Shown piece by piece: positions 27,444-36,663 of a stretch of DNA of 64,000 nt. Source of the DNA: JBCCTX01 sp964468435 (GTDB lineage Bacteria > Bacteroidota > Bacteroidia > J057); NCBI GenBank assembly GCA_964468435.1, contig CAYXVE010000016.1, positions 19,893 through 83,892 of the forward strand. The letters are read 5' to 3'. A program made the position numbers and the translations under genes. Numbering within the stretch: position 1 is the first letter of the stretch; every line of letters begins with the position of its first letter. The notes beneath the pieces were generated by a model. The model did no database searches. It saw nothing but the letters and a program-made list of their open reading frames with translations, and was not told the origin of the DNA.

Positions 27444-28004
27444 ATGGCCGTAAAGCTTGAACGCAGGGCAATAAGTGTAGCAGAATATCACAAAATGTGG
27501 GAAGCCGGCATTCTGGGCGAGGATGAGCGGGTGGAATTATTAAATGGAGAGCTTATCAATATGAGTCCAAAAGGGAGTAAACACGCTGCTTATTTAGGGC
27601 TATTAATGAACCTGTTATTTCCTTTATTACCAGAATATTTAGCCCTGAGAGTTCAGGACCCTGTTGTGTTGAGCGATTTTTCAGAACCTGAACCGGATAT
27701 AGCTATTGTGAAAAGAAAGGAAGACTTTTATGTAAATGCTCATCCATCAGGATCAGATATTTATCTGATTATCGAAATAGCAGATAAATCCTTGAATTTT
27801 GACAGAGAATATAAGCGGAAACACTATGCTGAATCATCGATACTTGTATATTGGATTACTAATATTCAGGATGAAGAAATAGAAATTTTTCAAGAACCTG
27901 CGGATGGGGATTACCAGTCAAATTGGATTATAAAAAAAGGTGATAATATTCCAATTGAGATTATGGGAATGCATTTCAACTCAAACAGGATGTTAAGTGT
28001 TTAA
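27444..28004 (+). CDS. Uma2-family PD-(D/E)XK nuclease-like protein
   Basis: 186 residues, the standard length of the DUF820/Uma2 family, which has the restriction-endonuclease fold. Recognisable: ISVAEYHKMWEAGILGEDER, VELLNGELINMSP, SEPEPDIAIVKRKEDFY (the Asp after PEP), YLIIEIADKSLNFDREYKRK (Glu of the core motif) and HYAESSILVYWITN. Uma2 proteins are abundant and often duplicated in cyanobacteria and other bacteria; cellular role is not settled. Intact frame, ATG preceded by an AT-rich leader. A decayed partial copy begins 21 nt after its stop, so this locus had a tandem pair. Confidence 0.88.
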   Translation: MAVKLERRAISVAEYHKMWEAGILGEDERVELLNGELINMSPKGSKHAAYLGLLMNLLFPLLPEYLALRVQDPVVLSDFSEPEPDIAIVKRKEDFYVNAHPSGSDIYLIIEIADKSLNFDREYKRKHYAESSILVYWITNIQDEEIEIFQEPADGDYQSNWIIKKGDNIPIEIMGMHFNSNRMLSV

Positions 28005-28024
28005 GTTCCTTCAATTATATATAA

Positions 28025-28128
28025 ATCACGGCCGTAGTGCTTGATCGCAGGTCAATAAGCGTAGCAGAGTACCACAAAATGTGGGAAAGTGGGGCTGGGA
28101 GAATTTTCGAAGTCAGAATCCTGAATTT
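28025..28128 (+). pseudogene. Decayed second copy of the Uma2 gene start
   Basis: Bases 28025-28087 match 27441-27503 with 8 differences in 63. The start ATG has become ACG (28028-28030); the reading ISVAEYHKMWES continues, diverges after GAA and soon stops. All of the later gene is gone. It shows a former tandem duplication of the Uma2 gene, with synonymous or near-synonymous changes in most codons. Confidence 0.85.
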
Positions 28129-28187
28129 TTGACCTCAAAAATCAGGGAATAATCATGAATAATAGTCTCAAAGACAGGAAATAATAT

Positions 28188-28958
28188 TTACTCAGTACAT
28201 CCTCTGAAGCGAGTAAATGCCATGTTCCCCTGCATTGCATTTAGCACGAAATCATCTTTTCCTCCATTTACAATCCACGTATCTATGCCTTTTTCCATAC
28301 AAAGCTGTGCAGCTTTGAGTTTGGAATGCATGCCACCGGTTCCGTTGGCAGAAATACTGTCTCCAGCCATATGCTGTACTTTGTGGATGTCATGGACTAC
28401 CGGGATAAGTCGGGCTTGTAGGTCTGATCTGGGATCGCCTGAATATAAGCCACTAATATCAGAAGCTAGTATGAGTAAATCTACCTCCAGCAGACAGGCT
28501 ACCAGAGCTGCCAGATAGTCATTGTCGCCAAAGCGGATCTCTTCGGTCGTCGTGGTATCATTTTCATTGATAACTGGAATGTAGCCATTATCGAGCAATA
28601 CATTTAAGGTGTTGATCGTATTCTGACGGGATTTTTCGTGCAGGAAATCGGTATGACTCAGCAGACACTGAGCCACAGTCATCCCGTGATCGCTGAATAC
28701 TTCATGATATATGCGCATAAGGATCGGCTGCCCGATGGCAGCTAGTGCTTGTTTGACCGCCAATGGATTGAATCCTTTGAGATGTAGAGACTGCCTGGCA
28801 GTAGCGATCGCTCCGGAGCTTACAATGATGATTTCGTATTCTGTCCTGAGTTCCAGGATTTGCCGCGCAAGATCTTCGATCTTTCCACGGGATACAATGT
28901 GTTTGCCCCTGGTTAGGGTCGAGCTCCCTATTTTGAGGATCAGCCTTTTTTTCTTCAT
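28188..28958 (-). CDS. proB: Glutamate 5-kinase
   Basis: 256 residues from the ATG at 28958; this start overlaps the proA stop as ATGA and begins directly before the fold (KKKRLILKIGSSTLTRG). It phosphorylates L-glutamate to gamma-glutamyl phosphate, the first step of proline synthesis. Amino-acid kinase motifs: KIGSSTL, IIIVSSGAIATA, VINENDTTTTEEIRFGDNDY, LLILASDISGLYSGDPRS, and NGTGGMHSKLKAAQLCMEKG. The C-terminal PUA domain found in the E. coli enzyme is absent; the length agrees with PUA-less versions. Translationally coupled with proA; proC is 30 kb away at 58278. Confidence 0.95.
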   Translation of the reverse strand: MKKKRLILKIGSSTLTRGKHIVSRGKIEDLARQILELRTEYEIIIVSSGAIATARQSLHLKGFNPLAVKQALAAIGQPILMRIYHEVFSDHGMTVAQCLLSHTDFLHEKSRQNTINTLNVLLDNGYIPVINENDTTTTEEIRFGDNDYLAALVACLLEVDLLILASDISGLYSGDPRSDLQARLIPVVHDIHKVQHMAGDSISANGTGGMHSKLKAAQLCMEKGIDTWIVNGGKDDFVLNAMQGNMAFTRFRGCTE

Positions 28959-30148
28959 CGCACCTGCCCATTTCCGTATATATACCACTTATTGGTCACC
29001 AGATGCTCGAGCCCTAAGGGACCTCTATGATGCAGTTTATCTGTACTAATCGCCAATTCTGCCCCTAATCCCATCTGGAACCCATCCGTAAATCTCGTAG
29101 AGGCATTGTGATAAACAGCTGCAGCATCAATCTGCTCCATGAAGGATTGTGCGAGTCCATGATCTTCTGTAATAATGCTGATTGAGTGTTTACCTGAATG
29201 TGTGTTGATCTTCTCGATAGCAGCCTCATGGTCATCTGACAGACCGATAACGATTTTCATTTCCAGAAATTCCTCCTCCCAGATATCCTGATTGGGTAAG
29301 ACGGATACTTTCATATGGGGAATTAGACACTGTGTTTTGCGATCTACCCATACTTCTACCCCTGCATTCTGCAGGGTTTGTACCCAATTGCGCAGATGCA
29401 TGTTAAGATCCGGATACTGTTCATGTATCAGCACCTTGTCCAGTGCATTACAGGCACTGATCTTATGAGTCTTGGCATTGAGGATGATAGACTCAACCTT
29501 TGCTGGATTAGCATCCTGATGAACATATACGAAATTATTTCCTCTACCGCTGACCAGTACAGGTACGCTGGCGTGTTGTTTGACAAAGGAAATTAATTGT
29601 TCTCCTCCTCTTGGGACGATCAGATCTGCTGGTAAATCAGGTGAGCAAAGAAATTCCTGTGTTTGGCTCCGGTTGTAGTTCAGGTACTGAATCCATGTAT
29701 GACTGCAACCGTGCGCTTTCAGCGCCTGATGCCATAGTCCAACCAGGGCAGTATTACTTTTGAGGGCTTCCTTGCCTCCTTTCAGCAATATTTTATTTCC
29801 AGCTTTGAAAGCAATTACAGCAGCTTCGACTGTCACATCAGGCCTGGATTCATAGATGATCAGGATTGTACCAAATGGGGCTGTACGATTGTAGATTTTC
29901 AATCCGTTAGGATGCTCATACTGGTAGCGTTCAACATTGACTGGGTCGGGTTTTTCTTTCACCACTCGGACAGATTCGATCATATCATCTATTTTGTTTA
30001 GATCAATTTTCAACCTGTCAAGCATCGCCTGCTCTCTACCCGAATAATCTCGGAGGTCTTCCTGATTAGCAGCTATAAGAGCATTACGGTTCTGATCCAG
30101 TAATACCATCATGCTATCTAATACCTGGTTTCTTAGTGAAGTTTTCAT
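28955..30148 (-). CDS. proA: Gamma-glutamyl phosphate reductase (glutamate-5-semialdehyde dehydrogenase)
   Basis: 397 residues from the ATG at 30148; an ATG at 30157 adding three codons is equally possible. NADPH-dependent reduction of gamma-glutamyl phosphate to glutamate semialdehyde, step two of proline synthesis. Aldehyde-dehydrogenase fold with GTILIIYESRPDVTVEAAVI, FKAGNKILLKGGKEALKSN, DLIVPRGGEQLISFVKQHAS, the catalytic Cys in KTHKISACNALDKVLIH, and TRFTDGFQMGLGAELAISTD. Stop overlaps the proB start (ATGA). A minus-strand TAAATTTG (30168-30175) matches the Bacteroidota -7 element 20 nt upstream but without a good -33, so promoter assignment is weak. Length is slightly short of the 415-420 typical in proteobacteria. 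Confidence 0.95.
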   Translation of the reverse strand: MKTSLRNQVLDSMMVLLDQNRNALIAANQEDLRDYSGREQAMLDRLKIDLNKIDDMIESVRVVKEKPDPVNVERYQYEHPNGLKIYNRTAPFGTILIIYESRPDVTVEAAVIAFKAGNKILLKGGKEALKSNTALVGLWHQALKAHGCSHTWIQYLNYNRSQTQEFLCSPDLPADLIVPRGGEQLISFVKQHASVPVLVSGRGNNFVYVHQDANPAKVESIILNAKTHKISACNALDKVLIHEQYPDLNMHLRNWVQTLQNAGVEVWVDRKTQCLIPHMKVSVLPNQDIWEEEFLEMKIVIGLSDDHEAAIEKINTHSGKHSISIITEDHGLAQSFMEQIDAAAVYHNASTRFTDGFQMGLGAELAISTDKLHHRGPLGLEHLVTNKWYIYGNGQVR

Positions 30149-30261
30149 CGATTCCATTATTGACCTGCAAATTTATCAAAATCCTTCAAACCTCACCCTA
30201 TTTTACGGAATCCCTACAAGATCCACTTGTAAGCATATAATAGCTATTCTAGCTTCCATTC

Positions 30262-32901
30262 CTACATCCCCGGCAACAACATCACAGCATTTTGGATCAT
30301 TCTGGAACCACCCCGCCAAAACATCCGGTAGTGTACATTATCCGCAATTAGCACGATTTTACCCCTTCCCTGATTAACGACCCCTACAAATGATTTTCCA
30401 GCCAGATATTCAAGGTTTTTCTTGGAAGCATAACCAGCAACCAATAAAGCACTGGAATCCTTTACATAATATCCCACTGTTTCCCATGTTGTTGATGGAA
30501 TAATACCCGTTGTTCCAGACTTGATGGTATACAGATTTTTCTCCAACCCAAAAGCAAGTGGATGAGAATTGTCAATTACGGCATTCAAGGCTGCACCTGG
30601 GATGCTTTGTAAGCCACGGAATCTTTCCTGATCTTTATATTGGAGATACTTAGCCCGGTCAGATGAATCTTTGGGGGCATCTTCGATTGTAAGGTCAGTG
30701 ATACCGGATTGGTTATTGGCCATAAAATCCACAGCATCAGTGAGTGCGACTAGTGTGCCTCCCTGCGATACCCAACCCTTTAATTGCTGGATACCTGATT
30801 CATCAAAAACTTTGTCTAATTGATTTCCGCCAGGTAAGATAATTACATCATAATCAGTAAGCCTTGCCAGACCGTAGCGGCTGCCAAATTTGGGAACTGC
30901 AGTTTCGGTCAACTGGCTTGTGCGTATGCGGGAAACGGGAAGGGCTGTCTCCTGATCAAACAGAAAATAAACTTGTCCTGCTGTATACATCGGGAAAGGT
31001 TCATCCACCATCAAGGCTACACGGGGGCGTTTGACAGGTCTGCTATCCCTCGAAACAAGGTCTATTCCCGCCTGCATTCTCCCTGTATTTAGCCCATGAA
31101 TATTGACCCGTGCTGTACGGGCAATGTCTTCCACATCCTCTTTGATACTTCCTAGTTTATCATAATTTCTACCCAGAAGTATAATCAACGTACCGGGATG
31201 AAAACGCATACTATCCGTCTGAAATGCTTTCCTGGCAGCTCTTACCTGGTAGCCTTTATCCCACAACATGGAAAGTGCTTTTGGAGAATAGCGTTGATTC
31301 CAGTCGATGACATAAGCATAGGAGGCCTCCGGATTGATCACTCCTATGGGATAAGATGGTGCCTGAGTAATGGGTTCTGTGGAAATTCCGGGAACCTGGC
31401 TACTGTAGTAAGCTTCCAGCGTATAGGCAAGCGGAGCCGACCAGGTACTCATGTCGTACATGACCGAGTCTTCTATTTCCATTTGGCGGGATAAAACGGT
31501 TTGGATAAACAAGTGCCGGGATTGGTTGGCTGAGATCATGTAAGTCCCCTCAGGAAAAGACCTTACAGATGCATTTCCGGTTTGATAATCTTTAGCATCA
31601 CTCAAGGTAAAAGATTGCGTAGCTCTTTCGATTTTCACCCCATGATTTAACAGTATTCCCAATACTTCATACAAGTAGCCCCTACGATCATCCGGAAAGA
31701 TATATGTTTGTATCTGACTCTTGCTTTGTCGGGGATTCAGGGCTTCATGCGTGTAGGAGAGTAATTCTCTTCGTCGATGCGCTGCCTTGCGCAAGGTAGC
31801 CATAGATGTGAGATAATGGTCAAATATACGTTGGCGGAGCGTAAGAATATATCCGTCATCAGTTTGTATGGCCCTACCAGCACCGATACCTCCCTGTTCT
31901 GTCAGCATTCCTATTGCACCCATGACTGAAGGATAACTAGAACCGTATCCAGGGTAAAAGAAGTCAAAAGCTTCGCTTGTAAAGTAGGCTATTTTGTATT
32001 CGTTAAAAGCTGCTATATTAGCTTTACCAAATGTATCGCTCCAGGCTTCGTAGCGGTCGGGGAGAAGCTTATTTCTGGGCGTAGTGCCCGGAGCCGTGAA
32101 GTAATTGCTATTATAACCCTGCTCATGGTAATCCACATGTACCTGAGGCATCCATTGCTGATAGATACTTACATGTCCTCTGGATTCGGGATGTACGCCC
32201 CAGACCCAGTCCCTATTGAGGTCAAACCAGTAGTGATTGGTCCTGCCCAATGGCCAGGGAGCATCATGCTCCAATTCTACCGGCTCAGTAGCCAGTACAT
32301 TTCTTCGCATAGACCTGTACCAGTACACATAGCGATCTCTTCCGTCAGGATTGATGCAAGGATACATGATCAAGACAACACTATCCAGCATTTTTTGGGT
32401 GGCATTGTCTTGAGCTGCTGTCAGGCGATAGGCTACCTGCATGGCAGCCTCTGTAGAGGAGGGTTCATTGCCATGAATATTATAACTGAAGGAAACCACA
32501 ACAGGCTGATCTTCCATGATGGAATCGGCTTTTGCTGGAGGAATATTCAGCGGGTCAGTAAGCTGTAAATTGCGTTTTCTAATAAATTCAAGTTGAGCAT
32601 GGTTATTCTCCGAAGTAATAATCGCATAAATGAGTGGCCTCCCTTCGTAGGTTTCTCCATATCTACCCAGTATCAGTCTTTCCGATGACTCATCGAGCTT
32701 CTGAAAGTAATCTATTACCTGATGATAGATCGTAAATGCTTCCCCGGGAGCATATCCCAACACGGATTCCGGTGATGGGATTGATTCATTCAAGGCTATG
32801 TTATCTTCGAATAAGAACCGCTCTGGTGTCAGCACCGGTTGAGATATAGCCTGTCCGGTACTAAATACGCAGATCAAAAGAGTAGGTAAAAGATTTTTCA
32901 T
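30262..32901 (-). CDS. M14-family zinc carboxypeptidase-like protein, secreted
   Basis: 879 residues from the ATG at 32901 (MKNLLPTLLICVFSTGQAIS), which gives a clear signal peptide; the codons before it (to 32916) do not. Peptidase M14 domain about 50-400: His143 and Glu146 of the HxxE zinc motif in NIHGNEPSST, the Arg-rich substrate region PCINPDGRDR, RNVLATEPVELEHDAPWP, third zinc ligand His259 in HVDYHEQG, and catalytic Glu in GMLTEQGG. The C-terminal about 350 residues include a ThuA/GATase-like fold (DYDVIILPGGNQLDKVFDES, IVLIADNVHYRMFWRGG). This two-part layout is common in Bacteroidota M14 proteins. Likely a periplasmic or extracellular peptidase; substrate unknown. Confidence 0.9.
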   Translation of the reverse strand: MKNLLPTLLICVFSTGQAISQPVLTPERFLFEDNIALNESIPSPESVLGYAPGEAFTIYHQVIDYFQKLDESSERLILGRYGETYEGRPLIYAIITSENNHAQLEFIRKRNLQLTDPLNIPPAKADSIMEDQPVVVSFSYNIHGNEPSSTEAAMQVAYRLTAAQDNATQKMLDSVVLIMYPCINPDGRDRYVYWYRSMRRNVLATEPVELEHDAPWPLGRTNHYWFDLNRDWVWGVHPESRGHVSIYQQWMPQVHVDYHEQGYNSNYFTAPGTTPRNKLLPDRYEAWSDTFGKANIAAFNEYKIAYFTSEAFDFFYPGYGSSYPSVMGAIGMLTEQGGIGAGRAIQTDDGYILTLRQRIFDHYLTSMATLRKAAHRRRELLSYTHEALNPRQSKSQIQTYIFPDDRRGYLYEVLGILLNHGVKIERATQSFTLSDAKDYQTGNASVRSFPEGTYMISANQSRHLFIQTVLSRQMEIEDSVMYDMSTWSAPLAYTLEAYYSSQVPGISTEPITQAPSYPIGVINPEASYAYVIDWNQRYSPKALSMLWDKGYQVRAARKAFQTDSMRFHPGTLIILLGRNYDKLGSIKEDVEDIARTARVNIHGLNTGRMQAGIDLVSRDSRPVKRPRVALMVDEPFPMYTAGQVYFLFDQETALPVSRIRTSQLTETAVPKFGSRYGLARLTDYDVIILPGGNQLDKVFDESGIQQLKGWVSQGGTLVALTDAVDFMANNQSGITDLTIEDAPKDSSDRAKYLQYKDQERFRGLQSIPGAALNAVIDNSHPLAFGLEKNLYTIKSGTTGIIPSTTWETVGYYVKDSSALLVAGYASKKNLEYLAGKSFVGVVNQGRGKIVLIADNVHYRMFWRGGSRMIQNAVMLLPGM

Positions 32902-32959
32902 AATTTTCCGATACACATTTAAGTTTTTAGGAAAAATAATATAGATTAAGAGATAATGT

Positions 32960-33124
32960 GTTATTCAAATTTCAGCCCTGCATTTTTACGTATCTCAATT
33001 TTCTGATCGACAGATTCCAACCACTCCATTGAGATCGAGGTGATACTGGATGGGTCGTTGAGCCAAGACACTTGCTGATAAGGCTAAGCTTATCAGGGGT
33101 ATCTCAAAATGTTTGTGCATGCGG
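32960..33124 (-). pseudogene. Possible small gene relic between peptidase and ligase genes
   Basis: On the minus strand two frames look protein-like: one from an ATG at 33122 region with a signal-peptide-like start (MHKHFEIPLISLALSASVLA then QRPIQ...), and an overlapping one ending SMEWLESVDQKIEIRKNAGL then KFE and a stop near 32966. Neither is a full gene, and no family is recognised. It may be a frameshifted remnant. Confidence 0.2.
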
Positions 33125-33133
33125 CAAGTAAGG

Positions 33134-34732
33134 TTAATCTTTTCCATAATGTTCGAGAAGTTGATGTAAATCTTTAAGCGTATTGGCCTCCTGGATTTTT
33201 TTATCCGTTCGCCACCGGTTTATTCTGGGAAATCGTAAAGCTACTCCTGATTTGTGGCGTTTGGAATAATTAATCCCTTCAAAAGCAATTTCAAATACAT
33301 GTTCCGGGTTTACGCTTCTCACAGGTCCAAATCGATCTATGGTATTTTTCTTAATCCAGGCATCCAACTCTTTTATTTCCTTATCTGTAAGACCTGAATA
33401 AGCTTTAGTAAAAGGTACGAGTGTGTCGCCATCCCATACTGCAAAGGTATAATCGGTATACAAGTTGGCTCTTCTTCCATGCCCTCGTTGGGCATAGATC
33501 ATCACAGCGTCAATGAGAAGGGGTTCTACTTTCCATTTCCACCAGTCTCCCTTTATTCTGCCCGTCTTATAAGTTGAATTGAGACGTTTGAGCATGATAC
33601 CCTCACTGTTATGGCTACGGGAATCCAGCCGTTCTTTTGCCAGATCTTCCCAGCTATCGAAGGGAACCCTTTCAGAGAGTTTCAATACGTGTTTGGCCTT
33701 GCTTTTTTTTACAATCTTTTCGAGCAGCTCTCTTCGCGCTTGTAGTGGCGTTTCCCGGATATCTTTCCCCTCATATTCCAGCAAGTCATATGCCATCATG
33801 ATGACTGGGGATTTCTCCAGTATTTTCGGGGTAATATTTTTTCTTCCAATACGAGTCTGTAGTGTTTGAAAAGAAAGAGGTAGCCCATCTTTGTAGGGTA
33901 ATATTTCCCCATCGATCACTGTTCCGCTGGGAAGAAGATTCCGCAGGATATGGTATTCAGGGAATTTATCAGTTACCAGTTCCTCACCTCTTGACCAGAC
34001 AAATATCTCCTGCTCTCTGATAATCATTTGCCCTCTAATCCCATCCCACTTTCGCTCAGCTATCCATTCACATGTATCTCCAAGACTTTGAGGGTCGCTT
34101 TCAAGTGAATATGCTAGGTAAAATGGATAAGGTCTGGAAATATCATCAAGTGGGTCTTCTCCCAATACCAATTCTTGGAAGGTAGTCTTTTCCGGAGTCC
34201 AGTCTCCCATTAGCCTATGGGCCAGGATTTTTTCTTCTATTTCAGTATAGTGTGCTAGTGCTCTTGTCATGAGCTTCTGCGAAACACCTACCCGGAATCC
34301 GCCAGTTATTAGTTTGTTAAAGATAAATCTTTCAGATTCTCCTAGCATATGCCAGGCTAGCATAACCCGTTGTTTCCTTTCTTCTTCCGCTACATTTCCT
34401 AGATCTTTTACATATTCAATCCAGTATGAGAGCGAAGCATCGCTCACGGCACTTTGTCTGGGAAGTACCAGCGCAATCGTCTCAGCGAGGTCACCTACCA
34501 CGTGATAGGCATCTTCAAAGAGCCATAATGGGATATCGCTTAACTCAGCAGCCCATTCACGAAGCATGGTGGTATTTACAGTTCGTTTAGGCCTTCGATG
34601 AGATAGTAATGCAATGGTCCAAAGCTTATCAGGATCTTCTGCGGACTCAAAATACCGCGCCAGTGCATCAACTTTATCGTTGGTCTTTGTAGTCTGATCG
34701 AGTTTTATGAACAGCTCTGCAAATTTTCTCAT
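33134..34732 (-). CDS. ATP-dependent DNA ligase (ligase-associated repair cluster type)
   Basis: 532 residues. Adenylates itself on Lys228 in AERKWDGIRGQ (motif I K-x-D-G) and seals nicks. Other motifs: SRGEELVTDKFPEY (III area), DGEILPYKDGLPLSF, SEGIMLKRLNSTYKTGRIKG (IV-V: KR, K) and WKWKVEPLLIDAVMIY. An N-terminal alpha-helical ligase domain about 1-200 is followed by the nucleotidyltransferase (about 210-400) and OB domain (about 400-532). It is part of a cluster with a metallo-beta-lactamase exonuclease and a DUF3253 protein, similar to the ligase-associated repair operons known in bacteria; the Lhr-type helicase of that set is not in the window. Gap to the DUF3253 gene is 27 nt. Confidence 0.93.
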   Translation of the reverse strand: MRKFAELFIKLDQTTKTNDKVDALARYFESAEDPDKLWTIALLSHRRPKRTVNTTMLREWAAELSDIPLWLFEDAYHVVGDLAETIALVLPRQSAVSDASLSYWIEYVKDLGNVAEEERKQRVMLAWHMLGESERFIFNKLITGGFRVGVSQKLMTRALAHYTEIEEKILAHRLMGDWTPEKTTFQELVLGEDPLDDISRPYPFYLAYSLESDPQSLGDTCEWIAERKWDGIRGQMIIREQEIFVWSRGEELVTDKFPEYHILRNLLPSGTVIDGEILPYKDGLPLSFQTLQTRIGRKNITPKILEKSPVIMMAYDLLEYEGKDIRETPLQARRELLEKIVKKSKAKHVLKLSERVPFDSWEDLAKERLDSRSHNSEGIMLKRLNSTYKTGRIKGDWWKWKVEPLLIDAVMIYAQRGHGRRANLYTDYTFAVWDGDTLVPFTKAYSGLTDKEIKELDAWIKKNTIDRFGPVRSVNPEHVFEIAFEGINYSKRHKSGVALRFPRINRWRTDKKIQEANTLKDLHQLLEHYGKD

Positions 34733-34759
34733 ATCTATAAGCTTGCCTTAGATATCTAG

Positions 34760-35038
34760 TTAGGTTGAAGAAGCGGAATAATAGGTACTCTGTTCAGACA
34801 ATCGCAGTCTGATGGGGCCTTTAATTTGATCTGGTGATAGCACTTTATCGCTGTGTGTAATCAATATTTCATTTTTTTTAGCCAGTTCTACAGCTACTGA
34901 TCTCACCAAATCCATCCATGAACGCCAGGTATCTGGAGCAATATTTCTTGCAACTTCAGACGGACATATACTTTTACCGGGACCTCTTTTTGCAAGTAAT
35001 TGGAATATCTCCTTACTGATTTGATGTTCTTTCTTCAT
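34760..35038 (-). CDS. DUF3253 protein in the ligase cluster
   Basis: 92 residues from the ATG at 35038 (MKKEHQISKEIFQLLAKRGP); a longer frame from 35059 is possible. Small winged-helix-like DUF3253: SICPSEVARNIAPDTWRSWM, DLVRSVAVELAKKNEILITH, VLSPDQIKGPIRLRL. The start overlaps the end of the exonuclease gene by 26 nt, which together with the 27-nt gap to the ligase gene points to a single transcript. Function not established; the fold suggests DNA or nucleotide binding (inference). Confidence 0.8.
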   Translation of the reverse strand: MKKEHQISKEIFQLLAKRGPGKSICPSEVARNIAPDTWRSWMDLVRSVAVELAKKNEILITHSDKVLSPDQIKGPIRLRLSEQSTYYSASST

Positions 35039-36053
35039 CTTCTTTTTGACTGGATTCATTGATTTCTTCGAGTTCTCCTTCGTACTGGGTCTCTATTACC
35101 TGAGCCTCTAAGCCCTGATCATTGAGCCATTTGGCAAACGTATTGCTGTACCCATGCGTAACATATACCTGAGTAGCTCCTGTCTCACCTATTGCCTGAT
35201 TAAGGCCTTCCCAGTCGGCATGATCAGAAAGTACAAAACCCCGGTCGACTGCACGCCGTCGTCTGGCGCCCCTAAGGGACATCCATCCTGAAGCAATACC
35301 TTCAGAGTAGGGGGTAAACTTACGCATCCAGGGCGATGCCAGAGCAGAAGGAGGGGCAATCACAATATTACCTTGGAAATCTCTTTTTGGAATGGCCTTG
35401 GTTACTCTTATCGTTTCGGGAAGCTTGATACCCTGAGTACGCATAACCTCGTTGACATTTTCAATAGCCCCATGCGTATAGATTTTCCCAATACTTGCAT
35501 CCAGGTGATACAAGATCCGCTGAGCCTTACCCAGTGAGTATCCTGTGATAACTGTTACCTTGCCAGCCTCCTGATTGGATTTCCACCACGCATTGATAGA
35601 TTCAAATACCTCTGATTGGGGTTTCCAACGGTATACGGGAAGACCGAAGGTCGACTCAGTGATAAATGTATGGCACTTGACCGGTTCAAACGGTGTTGAT
35701 AAACCATCATCCTCTGGCTTATAATCACCTGATGCGACCCATATCTCTCCTTTGTATTCAACGCGTATCTGGGCAGAACCGACGATATGACCAGCAGGAT
35801 GAAATGAAAATGTCACTCCATTGATAACCTGCTTAGTCCCATAGGGAATGGATTCTATGTTCGGGTCTGCACCCAAACGAAACCTGATTACAGGTTTGGC
35901 ATCATCTGTACATAAATAGTATTTATGCCCCCATCTTGAATGGTCTGCATGACCGTGGGTTATCAGTGCTCTATCGACTCTTCCCCAGGGATCTATATAT
36001 ACATCTGCCTGAGGACAATATATTCCATGTGAAGTGAACTCCAGTAGTGCCAT
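35013..36053 (-). CDS. Ligase-associated DNA exonuclease (metallo-beta-lactamase fold)
   Basis: 346 residues from the ATG at 36053 (MALLEFTSHGIYCPQADVYI); the open frame to 36128 adds 25 codons without homology. Beta-lactamase-fold nuclease: HGHADH motif at 33-38 within LITHGHADHSRWGHKYYL, VTFSFHPAGHIVGSAQIRVE with His ligand, GDYKPEDDG with Asp, VLSDHADWEGLNQAIGETGA near the end. Such enzymes process DNA or RNA ends; the family grouping with an ATP-dependent ligase is well known as a repair cluster, in which the nuclease is manganese-dependent. First gene of the set; divergent from the giant adhesin gene across a 610-nt gap. C-terminal part is acidic (EGELEEINESSQKEDEER). Confidence 0.92.
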   Translation of the reverse strand: MALLEFTSHGIYCPQADVYIDPWGRVDRALITHGHADHSRWGHKYYLCTDDAKPVIRFRLGADPNIESIPYGTKQVINGVTFSFHPAGHIVGSAQIRVEYKGEIWVASGDYKPEDDGLSTPFEPVKCHTFITESTFGLPVYRWKPQSEVFESINAWWKSNQEAGKVTVITGYSLGKAQRILYHLDASIGKIYTHGAIENVNEVMRTQGIKLPETIRVTKAIPKRDFQGNIVIAPPSALASPWMRKFTPYSEGIASGWMSLRGARRRRAVDRGFVLSDHADWEGLNQAIGETGATQVYVTHGYSNTFAKWLNDQGLEAQVIETQYEGELEEINESSQKEDEERTSNQ

Positions 36054-36663
36054 CACCAAAACAAACCTGTGTAATACATAAAAGTTAGCGTTTTTCGCTA
36101 AAAACGACTTTTTCTGTATGATTAACAAATATTCTTACTACTGGCAAAGACATAATCATAACAATCTTGTTTAATAGAATTCATCCCGATGATTGAGACG
36201 CCAACAGTTTGTATTAATACTTTGTATGATTTCTTACGCATTAAATTTAATCAAAAATAAATGATACAATTAAAATATGTCAAAATATGCCCATGTACTT
36301 TTATTTTAAAATAAATTACAATACTATAAAATATCAGATAAAATAACGCTGTAACTGCATGACGTAATGATTGAATACCACTTTTGCTAGCAGATACGAA
36401 TTATATGATCACCTCGTGGGTATACTAGGTAAAATTATTGTCTCAAAAATGTTTGATTTCATTACATCTCTTCAAATACCTTGTAATTTATTTGGATAAA
36501 TCTGTGCTTGTAAAATCATTATTGGTGGTAATTTTGTGATATATAAAAATGGGAAGTCAAAGATTACACGTGATGTTTTTGATGACAGCCCTGTTAGTTG
36601 AAAAATATTTTTTATAGCATATGCCAACTGTAGTTATATAGAACCATACAGGGTTCTCAACTG
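36054..36663. other. Long divergent intergenic region, no gene
   Basis: 610 AT-rich bases between the exonuclease start (minus strand) and the giant adhesin start (plus strand). No open frame worth calling. Contains the promoter candidate at 36508-36536. Long homopolymer-poor AT stretches with ATTTTAAAATAAAT-like runs near 36300; otherwise nothing seen. Confidence 0.6.
36508..36536 (+). promoter_or_regulatory. Candidate Bacteroidota sigma-ABfr promoter of the adhesin gene
   Basis: TTG at 36508-36510 (-33 element, in the context CTTG) and TAATTTTG at 36529-36536, matching TANNTTTG, with an 18-nt gap. It lies about 130 nt upstream of the first ATG. Matches the consensus for the primary sigma factor of the phylum by inspection only. 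Confidence 0.35.

Noticed and set aside
28121..28145. Near-perfect hairpin after proB
   Set aside because: Has a bulge and a two-base loop and no U-tract; too weak to call a terminator.
33134..34732. Ligase as part of a non-homologous end-joining (LigD/Ku) system
   Set aside because: No Ku gene and no polymerase domain; neighbours and exonuclease identify the ligase-associated repair cluster instead.
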